Under the pieces are notes generated by a model. That model ran no database searches. It saw nothing but the letters and a program-made list of their open reading frames with translations, and was not told the origin of the DNA. Positions 12,001-22,069 of a stretch of DNA of 64,000 bases are shown one piece after another. The DNA is from Rheum nobile (Eukaryota > Streptophyta > Magnoliopsida > Caryophyllales > Polygonaceae): positions 9,900,501-9,964,500 of the forward strand of contig WOAB01000109.1 in NCBI GenBank assembly GCA_027886185.1, written 5' to 3'. A program made the translations under genes and the position numbers. The first letter of the stretch is position 1. Every line of letters starts with the position of its first letter.

Positions 12001-12148
12001 CGCGTCACTTGTCCCACGCGTCGTCACTGGCCAAGGAAGCCCAAACAAAAACCCAAGACTCGTCGTCCTCTCCAGCATCGGCAATGAAACAACGCGTTCT
12101 TTAGAGACAACATCGCGTGCACCCACTCGCGAGGCCATCGACCCTTAG
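8978..12148 (+). pseudogene. pol (RT, RNase H, integrase) of CRM-like element
   Basis: Frame 2 encodes reverse transcriptase from about 9380 (SPCAVHVILVPKKDGT). In-frame stops occur at 9512, near 9547, 9679, 9896 and 10049, several of them explicable as CGA-to-TGA, CAG-to-TAG or TGG-to-TGA changes. The RT catalytic box reads YFDD at about 9820, intact. RNase H follows (ECDASDTGIGGV, HSDHAALSYL, DALSRR). Integrase has a damaged zinc-binding motif (EAHESRGQFG, where Gln replaces the usual second His), then the DDE core (SMDFITGLP, SDRDSKF, TDGQTEVTN). Two more stops (11609-11611 and near 11672) precede the PRGDGPFRV tail. The last part runs into the 3' LTR and ends at 12148. No chromodomain is seen. 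Confidence 0.88.
11881..11892 (+). other. Polypurine tract of CRM-like element
   Basis: AGTGGAGGAGGG lies directly before the TGATG start of the 3' LTR, in the expected place for plus-strand priming. Confidence 0.75.
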
Positions 12149-12820
12149 TCGATGTTCCTCGCGGTGTTTGTACTCATTCAACGCGTCGTTTTCATAGTTT
12201 CGAGACATTTTCTATATTTGGTATTTCCCGCTTTGTTTTAGACAGTTTCCTTTTATAGTCTTTCTATCATTTAGGGTTTATGCCTTTTGCATGCTTGCAT
12301 GGGCTAGCCCTTAGGCTCATTTCGGCCCAAGCCCATTAGGTCTTGGCCGAGATACATTGGCTATTTAAAGCCTCCCTTGTTATTGTTATTTCTTACGTTC
12401 AATTTAATTCAAGGTTTCAAGTCGAGTGTTTATCCTCCTTCCCTTGATCGGACGTTAAAACCCTCTATCTTTGCATCCCTATTCCCTCCGCCGCCGACGA
12501 TACGACAACCACTTGATCTTTCAAGCCAAGTCTTCCTTCGCATCTCCCTTCCTCCGTAGTCGACGCTACGACACCCAAAGACTTGTCTTTTCAAGTCATC
12601 TATCCCACATCACATCGCTTCCGCCACAACTATCTATTCATCCCATTCATCACTTCCACCGTTTCCATCACAACAACCATCGCGATCTCCCGCTCGCGAA
12701 CCATCACCAACACCGCGTTCCACGGCAGATTTGCCAATGCCGAGTGACTTCCCAACCAAGACTAGATCCAAAGGTGTCACCTTGACAATTCGACTTGTCA
12801 TCGGAGGCAAGAACACATCA
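11893..12820 (+). repeat. 3' LTR of CRM-like element
   Basis: 928 bp, TGATG to CATCA, with a TATA-like CTATTTAAA at 12361-12369. Its first 256 bp encode the Pol C-terminal tail (GPMTRSRSKAIS and onward) up to the stop at 12148. It corresponds to 3965-5490 without the nested insertion. Confidence 0.9.
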
Positions 12821-12864
12821 CGTTCCTAGCTGCTCCTTCCTCGTCTGCCCTCCTTTGCTCCTTT
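12821..12864 (-). other. LEA_5 exon 2, 5' part
   Basis: Encodes RSKGGQTRKEQLGT on the minus strand, immediately after a CTACGTAG splice acceptor. The last five bases are the target duplication shared with 3960-3964. Confidence 0.88.
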
Positions 12865-12953
12865 CTACGTACGTACGTACTCCAAACATATACTTTTTTT
12901 TTATCAAAGAAGAGGCAACACTCTTCACAAATTTATTGAAAAAAACAAACCAA

Positions 12954-15900
12954 TTACAAAGTCATACGAGGGAGGGCAATCCTCCGAAAGTCATTCAAAA
13001 CAAAAGGAGCCACACTGGCAGGCAAAACACAAATGACATGACAATCTAAGGGAAAAGAAAGAGCAAAACTAGCAAGGTGGTCAGCGACAACATTTGCTTC
13101 CCGGAAGATATGACGGAACTGGATGTCTCAGTCCCTACGAAGAAAGCCTTGGCATTGAGACACCAGGCTGGAAAGAGGATGGAAATGATCAACAACACGA
13201 CTCAACAAGGAAATAGCCAACTGAGAATCAGACTCAAGGACCACCTTCCTGAAACCACGCTCCCAAGCAAGCCGAAGGCCCTGCAGGATCCCCCAAAGCT
13301 CAGCAACCGGCACAGAACAACTCCCAATATGATGCACAAAACCACAAACCCACCGACCATCAGAATCACGGATCACCCCACCTGCAGAAGAGATACTAGA
13401 ACTACTCACAGCTCCATCCGTATTGATCTTAACCCAAGTAGTGGGAGGATGCTCCCAACGAATGAGGACCTCCGAATAAGAATATAAAGCTCCACGTCTA
13501 GACCCATGAGGCTCCACCGAGGCCAAGGCATAATCCCGAGCGAAGTTCAAAACAAAAGTCGCCTTGCAGCCCTGAAACTCCAAACCAGAGAACACCTTCT
13601 CATTACGCCATTTCCAAATCCACCAAAGCCCACAAGCAAAAATAGCCGACCAAGGGCCACCGCCGTTCAGAGACTCCGAGGAGGTGAGGTTGGAACGGAT
13701 CCAACATGCATAATCCTCATCATCAAAAGAACTAGAAACAGAGGAAGGGATCAAACCACCACTCCAAAGGAGCCTAGCATCAGGGCAACGTCTGAAGATT
13801 TGATCAAGCGACTCCACCACACCCAAGCATTGGCTACAGGAAGCGTTAGTGGCAAGGTGACGCCTCACCCTTTCATCATTGGTCATGATCTTACCATGAA
13901 TGGTAAGCCAGAGAAACACACAGACCCGCTCTGGCACCCGAAGCTTCCAAATAGCAGTGAACACACGACCATCCACCTTGGCGCCGTCAGCATGAACCAG
14001 ACTATAACCAGACGCCGCCGTATAACTACCATGGGGGGAGAGGCGCCAACTAAGCTCATCCTGAGCATCCGACTCAGAGGAAATAGCCATTGCAGCCAGC
14101 CTCAAGAGCACCAACGCAGGAAGCAGGCCCGAAAGACGATCCCAGCACCATCCAGACGACGCATTCCAGAACGCACACACAGCTAGATCACGTTGGTTAG
14201 CATCCACGGGCTGTAGGGCAACCTCCAACAGACAAGAAACAAGCAACCACACATCACTCCAAAATCGGATCGATTTACCATCACCAAGGAGCCAATGAGT
14301 CCCCGGAGCAATCACCGACGACACACCTTTTTTGATACTACGCCAGATGTGGGAAACCTGCGTTGAACCCACCCCATTTCGAACGTACTTTGATTGAATA
14401 ATGTTGACCCAAGTTTTATGATCATCCATAAGGAAACGCCACCCGAGTTTATCGATAAGAGCCAGGTTGAGGTCCGTCATAGATTTGAGGCCAAGACCAC
14501 CATTTTGTTTAGCTTTGACCAGCTCAGCCCAGGCCACAAGATGCATGTGGCGCTGCTCACCCGAACTACCCCAAATAAAGCCCCTAAATAAGGAGTCAAT
14601 ATTATCCGTAATGAAACGACCCGGCACAAAACTCCCCTACAAGGGACTAATCAACCCGGGAATGATGCGCTGAATACGAGTGACCAAACACTTAGAGATA
14701 ATCTTGTAGACCACGTTGCACAACGCAATCGGTCTAAATTGTGAGATCAGTTCAGGTTTATTCACCTTCGCGATCAGAGTAATCAAAGTATCGTTCAACC
14801 CTGCACGCAGCTTGGCAGTCGCGAAAAAATTCAGGACAGTACAGACAACCGAGGCGCCAACAATGCTCCAGCACTTCTGAAAAAAGATGGGTTGGAACCC
14901 ATCAACCCCCGGGGATTTAAGAGAATTCATACTCTTAACAGCAGAATGAATGTCTTGAGAGCTAAACGGGGCAGCGAGGGCCTGCAGATCGGAGTGAGCA
15001 AGCACCGGAAAGAGCCCCCGGGGAGTAGAGATGGGAACACAATCAGCACTCGGGATGTGATATAGAGAACTGGAGAATCCAACGGCCAAATTTTCCAAGG
15101 CAGATTTGTCATCAACCCAAGTCTCCTTGTCAATACGCAGAGCTTCCACCTTGTTTCGCTTTCTTCCAACGATGGTAGACGCATGAAATAAGGAAGTATT
15201 ACGATCCCCCGAGGTGAACCATTGTTCCCGAGATTTTTGCTTCCAAAGCATTTCTTCTTGCTCCAAGGTTTGCATCAACTCATGTTGAACACTGATAGCA
15301 CGAGAGAGAAGCCAGTCCGACACACCTCTACTCAAGATCTGATGAAGGATATCCAACTGGGCAGAGAGCTTCTGTTTTCGAACATGAATGTTGCCGAAGA
15401 CGTTGCGATTCCAGTCGCGTAACTTGCATTTAAGCTGGTTCAGGGTGAGAGAGGTGTCACCATCTTTGGTCCACTCATTTTCAACGAATTGAATGAAGTG
15501 GGGATGGGAAAGCCAGGTAGCTTCAAAACTGAAAGGATGACGCCTACGATCCCCAAGAACATGGCTTGAGAAGTTCAGCAAGAGAGGGGTATGGTCCGAG
15601 GAGTATCTTGGGAGGTGACGAACGTGAGCATCAGCCCACCTTAAACGCCCAACAGCATTAGTAAGCACACGATCTAAGCGTTTCGCAATGTAGGTACTCG
15701 TCCGCAGACCACGAAACCAAGTGAAGGGCTGTCCCGTGAACTGCAAATCAATAAGGCCCAACTCATTGATAGCAAAAAGGAACTCCGCCGAGTCCTGACT
15801 AAGCAATCCAGAACCACCCTGACGCTCCGAAGCCTGGAGGATACAATTGAAATCGCCACCAATTATAAGTGGCTCAGAGATTCCATGAAGAGCCTCCACC

Positions 15901-16286
15901 AGGTCCACCCAAAATTGTCGATGGCGAGGAGGAGATGGGGGAGCATAAACAAACACCATGTGCGTGAGATTAGTGCCATTAGAGACGATAGAATGGATAA
16001 ATTGAGGATGTTGAGAGACGACGCGAAGCCGCGTTTTACCGCCATTCCAGAATGACCAAATGCCCCCAGAAAAACCAGTGGCCTCAATGCAGAGGGAGTC
16101 CGTAAAGTCAAGGCGATTACGAGCCTGTTGAGCTTGGGCCCCCGAGATACGAGGTTCAAACAGAGCCAAAATGTCGACAGAGTGCTTACGAAGCATGTAC
16201 CTAAGTGATCCTCGAAACCCATCATTACCCGCACCGCAACAATTCCAAAAAAGACAATCCATGGGAAACCAGGGGGGAGACACCAA
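12954..16286 (-). pseudogene. L1 ORF2 with reverse transcriptase core deleted
   Basis: ORF2 starts at ATG 16286. The endonuclease domain is near 16260-15600 (FWNCCGAGN, IGGDFNCIL, DHTPLLL). The RT domain begins normally (GVDGFQPIFFQKCW, FRPIALCNVVYKI). A TAG at about 14636 replaces a Gln codon. Soon after PGRFITDN the sequence jumps in frame to IDSLFRGFIWG, which normally lies about 250-300 residues further on. The catalytic FADD region is therefore missing. The remaining zf-RVT (FLWLTIHGKI, CSQC) and RNase H (KINTDGAV, LESDSQLA) follow, with a TGA at 13128-13130 and a final TAA at 12954. The enzyme would be inactive. Confidence 0.88.
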
Positions 16287-16298
16287 GAAAACCCACCA

Positions 16299-16631
16299 TT
16301 ATAGGCTGGGTTCAGCGGAGGGCAACGCATCAGACCTCTTAACATCCAACATCGCAGCATCCCCATTGCAATCCGAATTACCATCCGAATCGCCTTCCAG
16401 ACCAGACATAGGATCCTCCGGCTCTACAACACCAAGCAAAGGACAAGCATGAACAACAACATCCTCGCCAATTGCCAGATAATTAGCGACGGACGCAACC
16501 CCAAACGGCAAACCAGAAAACTCCTCCACACCAGAAGCGTTCTTGCAAATATTGGTAAAAGAAGCAACATGGTCCAAAGCACTGCGAGGACGTTTAGCAG
16601 AACCATTGAGCCCACCACCCATCAGGCCCAC
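16299..16631 (-). pseudogene. L1 ORF1 C-terminal remnant
   Basis: An open frame of 110 codons directly upstream of ORF2 on the same strand, ending 12 bp before the ORF2 start. It is acidic near its end (EPEDPMSGLEGDSDGNSD). No zinc knuckle remains, so ORF1 is 5'-truncated. The ORF1 assignment rests on position. Confidence 0.5.
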
Positions 16632-16796
16632 AATATAAATCGGCCCATCCGTGGGGGCAGCAGAAAAATGATTTTTTTTGTTTAAACCCCCCGTAGGTCC
16701 AATACTCTTCTAAAAGCCGAATTTGGTGGACCCCGCAGAGGACTGATATTCATTAATTAATTCACCAACAAAATTATATATTAATTAATCATTTAC

Positions 16797-16911
16797 CTTC
16801 AGCAAGGCGTTCCTGGGCATTGAGGGATTTGTCGTCGGTGCCGCCCGGTACCACCGTCTCTCCCTCCTTTGCTCGGCTGTCCAGCTCCTTCCTCTCTTGC
16901 TCCGACGCCAT
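16797..16911 (-). other. LEA_5 exon 1
   Basis: 115 bp (38 codons plus one base) from ATG 16911 to the GT donor at 16796-16795. It encodes the conserved N-terminus of Em proteins (ASEQERKELD, EGETVVPGGT, SLNAQERLAE). Confidence 0.92.
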
Positions 16912-17205
16912 CTTAACTTAAGCAATTGTCCATCCTTTATCCTATTACAATTTCTCTCTTTTTATTTTGTTTTGTTTTTCTTTAAAATCTGGGTGTTATT
17001 GTGTTAAGAAGACTGGATGGAGCGATGGTATATATAACAGATCGAGACAAGCGGTTAAATCATAATTAGGACATGCATGATGTTAACTCGTAAGGGGGTT
17101 GGAATGATGACATGTGGCATGAGGTTTCACGAGTCAAAATAGATTATTAGGGCAGTGACGCGTAAGATGAGGTGGTGATCCAGAGGTGACGCGCGTCTGC
17201 CTTGT
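16912..17205 (-). promoter_or_regulatory. LEA promoter with seed/ABA-type motifs
   Basis: A TATA box (GTTATATATAC on the minus strand, 17028-17038) lies about 120 bp upstream of the ATG. The RY repeat CATGCATG is at 17072-17079. GCCACATGTC is at 17109-17118. Two ACGCGT/GACGCG clusters (17153-17166 and 17186-17199) resemble the CE3 coupling elements of ABA-responsive LEA promoters. RY and ABA-type elements are the known logic of Em gene control in seeds by ABI3/ABI5-class factors. Which motifs work here is inference. Confidence 0.65.
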
Positions 17206-17319
17206 CTGTTTATTGTCTCCCGAACTAGCTAGCTCGTTATTATTACACTTCTTTATGCCATTTATATTCGAAGATGCTATGTACATTACGTTTTTTTGCC
17301 AATTCACACTACAAACCTC

Positions 17320-17412
17320 TATGCAGGAATTTTGCGTACGCAAGATTTTTGTATAAAGGAGGAAATTTCCCTATGCAGGTATCTTGCGTACGCAAGATAT
17401 CTGCGTAGAGCT
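17320..17412. repeat. Paired TTGCGTACGCAA palindromes in foldback arm
   Basis: Two copies of the perfect palindrome TTGCGTACGCAAGAT, the second extended to ATCTTGCGTACGCAAGAT, lie about 55 bp apart, each preceded by CTATGCAGG. The partner arm near 37620-37740 has only diverged traces. Confidence 0.6.
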
Positions 17413-17689
17413 AAAATATGGCCGTTGGAGATATGGATGTTGAGTATTTTTTTTAAATTTGGCTCCTATGCCATAAACTTACGTACGCTAGTTTTTTTTT
17501 TTGGGAGCGACATATTTTTTTAAATCTGTATTTGACTCTAGTAATAGACGTTTTCAAGTAATCAGGGTTACATGTCAATAAATTCGTTTGTATCATGAGG
17601 TTTCAATATACTTTTATTCATGTACGATTCTCCACCAATTCGTTTGATATTAACTGTTTGTTATTTTTATTCTCGAAAATCACATATAA

Positions 17690-18001
17690 CTATGGTTATA
17701 TCTTATAGTTATATCCAATTTGGTTATATTCCATAGTTATATACTATGGTTATATCCTATATTATATCATATAGTTATATACTATGGTTATATTATATAG
17801 TTATATACTATGATTATATCTTATAGTTATATCCTATAGTTATATACTATGGTTATATCATATATCTTATAGTTATATAACTATATGATATAACCAAAAT
17901 GGATATAACTATAAGGATATAACCAAATTGGATATAACTATAAGATATAATCATAATATATAACTATATAATATAACCATAGTATATAAATATAAAATAT
18001 G
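17690..18001. repeat. TA-rich minisatellite, left block
   Basis: Units built from GGTTATATC, TATAGTTATAT and CAATTTGGTTATAT. The orientation reverses near 17873, so this block contains the hairpin centre. It continues beyond element A at 36289. Confidence 0.75.
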
Positions 18002-19627
18002 TGTAATATCCCTCATTTTATAAGGATAGTTTGGAATTTTTCCAACTCCCGTATTACAAGTCGGATTAAATTCAGAGAAGTTCAGACATTCGGTAATATG
18101 TTTGATCTCTGTAATATTTTTTCTGAGTAATATAAAATACAGTTGACGTATTTTCGGGGTTAAATAGTCGTTCGTGTACGAATATATTTAACCCGGGGTT
18201 AAGAAGATTAACCCTAAGTCAAAACGAACAAAAGGGTGAAAAAAGGCCTTGACCGCACCCCGCGGTCAAGTGGCCGCACCCGCGGCGAAGGCCAACAGTT
18301 GAGGCGGTCTTCGTCTTTGCGATAAGGCTTGGCTGCAACTCGCCGGAGTTGTCAGCCTAGGCAGCCCAAGTGGCACCTAGCCTTGCCCCATGGTCTCCTT
18401 GCTTGTCCCCTCTGAGGAGGCTCGTTTTTGGGCTATAAAAGGAGTTGAAATCAGAAGTCAAGCTTCATCTTCCTCCTCTCCTCTGTTTTCTCCATTGAAG
18501 CACCAAGCTTTGAGCTTTGTTGTGAAGGTGTTTGAATCCTTTTGAGTGTTGGAAAAGGTACTCCTAAGTGGTATTAGAAGGTCTAAGGTGTTGGGAGATC
18601 GAACCATAATCAAATCGAAAGCAAACGAAGTGATTGGGTGAGTTTTCTCCATTAAAACATTGTCGCGAGCTCGCCACTGTAACACCACCGCACCCCGCGG
18701 TAAGAGCTCCACCGCACCCACGGCGAGCCTTGTCCGAGTGTGTATTCTTGGGTGTTTGGCTTGGGGCGAGGCTTGATTCCTATGATTCTTTTTCTATTCT
18801 TTTAGATTCAATTATGTAGATATTGAATCTAACATAGGGTCTCGTTATAGGTCGTTTCTTAGGGATTTATAATCCGAGATCTGTCCCTGTTTCGGACCCA
18901 GGAACTCGTCGTCTCTAAGCTTTTCTTAAGCTTCTGCGGATCTAAGGCAAGTGGCGGTTCGCTCTTGCTCATCATTCCATATTTCAATTAATTATCAATT
19001 GTTTAGTTGTTAGATAATTTGGGATGATTTACTGATTTATTGTTCGTTGGGAACAGCTTTGTTAAAATTTGATTAAAAGATGATATTATAATAGGTTGTA
19101 TATTCTGATAGAACAACGCTATTATATATATATATATATATATGATTAAAACATGATATTATACTAGGTTGTATATCTGTTAGAACAACGCTAGTATAGT
19201 TATATGTTTTTGATGTTGGCCATGATGGCTGTGATGTGGATTATTCTGTGTTGAACTGTTTAGTTAGCACTAGTAGTTAGGAACGTTGGACTCGTTGAGG
19301 TCTAGTTGTTTGTTGATAATTATTGGTTGAGAGGGCATCGGAGACCCTGACACCAACTGGCGGATCATGATCGTCCTCTATCCGAGTATAGAGGTGGTGC
19401 ACTTAGCTAGTGTCACAAACCTTGGGAAGGATTCCCTTTGATATATGTCCCTCATGACGAAACATATATCTAAAAGCTTATAACGTGATGTGTGTTTTGG
19501 AATTTAATGAGATAAGTTCCGTTGTCGCACATAATTAATATACTCTTGGGCAAGTAGTGCAGCTAGGCGATAGTGCAGCTGGAAAACTTGTCTTAACTTT
19601 TAAATCGCTCGTATGCGATACTGTGAT

Positions 19628-22022
19628 TGTAACACCCCCAAAACTTAACCCTTTTGGAAATGTATTATCGCCAGTGATCCCAGTGTTCCTTACCGAGATC
19701 ACCCAAGGCTTTACCATATAAATACAATTTAAGAAATGCGATTGATACACAATGATCAAGCATTAAATTCCAAAACATAACAATGTCAAGGAAATAAGAG
19801 TTACGGGATTATAACCCAATCCTGAATAGGTCAAAACATAGTTTAAACCAAACACAACGGAAGACTAAGAAAGTACATTACAATCGGACTTATTGTGCAA
19901 AGGATCATAACCTGATTAAAGAAATAATTTAAAACATTCAAAAACCACCGCCGACTCCATAGTCCTTCTAATCTTCTGAGCTACTTCTTAACTGATGTGC
20001 CGAATCAAACGGATGACACCAGCCAACCATGCAAGGGAAAATATTGGTTGGTTAGTCTAAATGAATAGACTAGCAAGGGTATAAAGCAGACTGGTTCGAA
20101 GCAGTCATATTAGGTTAGACTCATCGCTTCTCGGATAATAACCGATAACGGTAGTCAACCATCATATTCCTACTGGAATAAACAAGAGATATGCACAGGA
20201 GAAGATTCTGGAAGACTGAATCTTCACAGAAATCGACTCGAAAGAAGACTCCAACGGAAATGAGTCTTTAAGGAAGTATGACAAATCTGGAAAGTTACAG
20301 AATCATTCAACAATGATTTAAAACTGACTGAGATGCTTCGGTTCACGACCAACCTCATCGCCTACAGCGAATCCAGATTGGAAAGAGAACGTACTACATT
20401 CAAGTCAAGACGAGTTTTCCTAGCTGCACTGAACTTAGCTGCACTACTCGCCCAAGGTGTATTAATTATGTGCGTCAAGGTAGCACTTATCTGATTTATG
20501 TTTCAAAAACACACATCACGTTATAGACTTTTACATGTGTACCCCACCAATGGGACGACACATCTTAGTATACGTTTCATCGAGAGTGACGTATACCGAA
20601 AGGTTTGTGACACCAACTAAGTGTCCTGTCTCTACACACATGTATAAGAGACCGATCATGATCATAGAATAGTACCAGATGGGGACGAGCCATCCCGATA
20701 CCAGATTATAAAGAAACGACTGGACAGAGTCCGAGTAACGTTCCTATCTAACAGTGCTAACTAAACAGTTACAGCACCACAACATTTACAGGATAAATCC
20801 ACATAAAGGCCCGAAAGGCAATCACAGATAATAGCGTTGTTCTAACAGATATACAACCTATTATATGATTTTCAAAACAGTTTATCAAAACCGTTTCCAG
20901 ACAAACAGAATATTCATTCCAAATTAATTACTCAGATAAACTACTAATAATTAATGTAAATATGGAACGAAAGAGCAAGAGCGAACCGCCACTTGCCTTA
21001 CTCCGCAGAATAGTCTAAAGACGTCACTGGATTCCGGGCTCGACACGGTATAGTTCCGACAGCACAACAACCTTCGAGTCGACCCAAAAAAGGAACCCTA
21101 AGTTAGATCCGACATAAACAGTACGAATCTAAACACGGCGAAAGAACACGAAAGGAAAGACGCCACGACGACAACCGACCAAGCCAAAGCCACGAAGGCG
21201 TTCTGGGCACTGGCGGCGGTCGTTGTTCTTGGCGGCGGTCGCCGTATTCATCACGGCGGTCGCCGTGAAGAACTTAGACGACACAGAACGAGAGAAAACT
21301 CACCCCAAAACACGAGCGGTTCGGCCTCCTTCGACTTGCTTTGGCTTCTAACCTCCAAGGCTAACCAAAAGCTTCACAAAGGCACTCACGAACCACACCA
21401 AAGCAACACCGGCGAGACCTCCAAATTCCGGCGAAAACACAACTCCGGCGAGAGGCGAATTTGGCAGTGATTCGGGGTTGTAGATGACCCAAAACCCATG
21501 TCCAAGCTCATCTATTTATAGGCAAACCCCAAGGAGTGATCTGCAAACCCTCAGACGCGGCAAACGACGCAACGGCACACCTCGAACGACACCGGCGACC
21601 AACGGGCAATGTCCACTGGACAATTACGGCGGTCGTCGTGATTTTGCATGCGGCGGTCGCCGTAAATGCGGCGGTCGCCGTCGTTAGGCCTGTCGCGGCC
21701 AGCTAGAAGCTGACACGCTGACATCTCGGGCCCAACCACGGCGGTCGCCGTTTCTGAACGGCGGTCGCCGTTTCCCCCTTTTCCCGCCCATTCGACTTTG
21801 AACGAGCTTGACGATAAAACAGGATAAAAATTATCGTACGCGAACGACAATTAAACTCCAAGGCATGATGTCTGTATATTATTTCACTGAGAAAAATATT
21901 ACAGATACAGAGCACATTACAAAATGTCTCAAACTACCTGAATTAAATCCGACGTACACAACGGGTACCCGGGAAAATTCCATAATTCCCAATATAACCT
22001 TACAAAATTACGGGGTATCACA
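19628..22022 (-). repeat. 3' LTR of element B
   Basis: 2395 bp, TGTAACACCC to GGTATCACA on the plus strand. TATA box (minus CTATAAATA) at 21513-21521. Palindromic CGGCGGTCGCCG motifs are upstream of it (21624-21684, 21737-21773) and downstream (21211-21267). Confidence 0.9.
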
Positions 22023-22043
22023 TCTCCTCCCCCTTACAATAAG
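22023..22043 (-). other. Polypurine tract of element B
   Basis: On the minus strand TAAGGGGGAGGAGA lies directly before the 3' LTR start TGTGATACC. Confidence 0.8.
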
Positions 22044-22069
22044 TTTCGACCCCGAAACTTAGGTCGAGA

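Larger units (their letters stand above)
3965..12820 (+). mobile_element. CRM-like Ty3/gypsy retrotransposon in LEA exon
   Basis: The element is bounded by the exact 5-bp duplication CGTTC (3960-3964 and 12821-12825). Its LTRs start TGATG and end CATCA. It has a tRNA-iMet-type primer site, gag with one zinc knuckle, protease, reverse transcriptase, RNase H and integrase in Ty3 order, and a purine tract just before the 3' LTR. The integrase tail carries PRGDGPFRV and FNVADLTPY and no chromodomain. The pol frame runs on into the 3' LTR, which together with the TGATG..CATCA ends recalls plant CRM chromoviruses; that assignment is by motif only. It is non-functional: stops in gag and pol, a frame change near 8990, and a 593-bp insertion in the 5' LTR. 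Confidence 0.88.
12894..16675 (-). mobile_element. L1-type LINE inserted in LEA intron
   Basis: The minus-strand element ends in an A-tail (T run at 12894-12902). It encodes the C-terminal end of ORF1, then ORF2 with AP-like endonuclease, reverse transcriptase remnants, a zf-RVT region and RNase H. The 5' boundary near 16675 is inferred from where LEA intron-like sequence resumes. No convincing target duplication was found. It lies wholly within the LEA intron in the same orientation as the gene. Confidence 0.85.
3840..16911 (-). pseudogene. Em-type LEA group 1 gene split by two retroelements
   Basis: Em/LEA_5 proteins are small, very hydrophilic seed proteins that protect cells during desiccation. 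Exon 1 (16797-16911) encodes 38 residues beginning MASEQERKEL and containing GETVVPGGT. Exon 2 is in two pieces. 12821-12864 encodes the GGQTRKEQLGT part of the signature, and 3840-3959 encodes GYQEMGRKGG through DESKFRTNA and a stop. Counting one copy of the CGTTC duplication, the three pieces total 279 bp (92 codons plus stop), which matches the family's usual length of about 92-93 residues. The Ty3 element at 3965-12820 sits inside exon 2, and an L1 lies in the single intron (donor GT at 16796, acceptor AG at 12866-12865). The reading frame itself is undamaged apart from the insertions, implying recent loss. Family identification is strong; whether another intact copy exists cannot be seen here. 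Confidence 0.9.

Noticed and set aside
21808..22062. Plus-strand ORFs repeated in the LTRs of B and C (also near 30382 and 59265)
   Set aside because: They occur only because the LTR is repeated, lie antisense to the element's transcription and have no recognisable domain.
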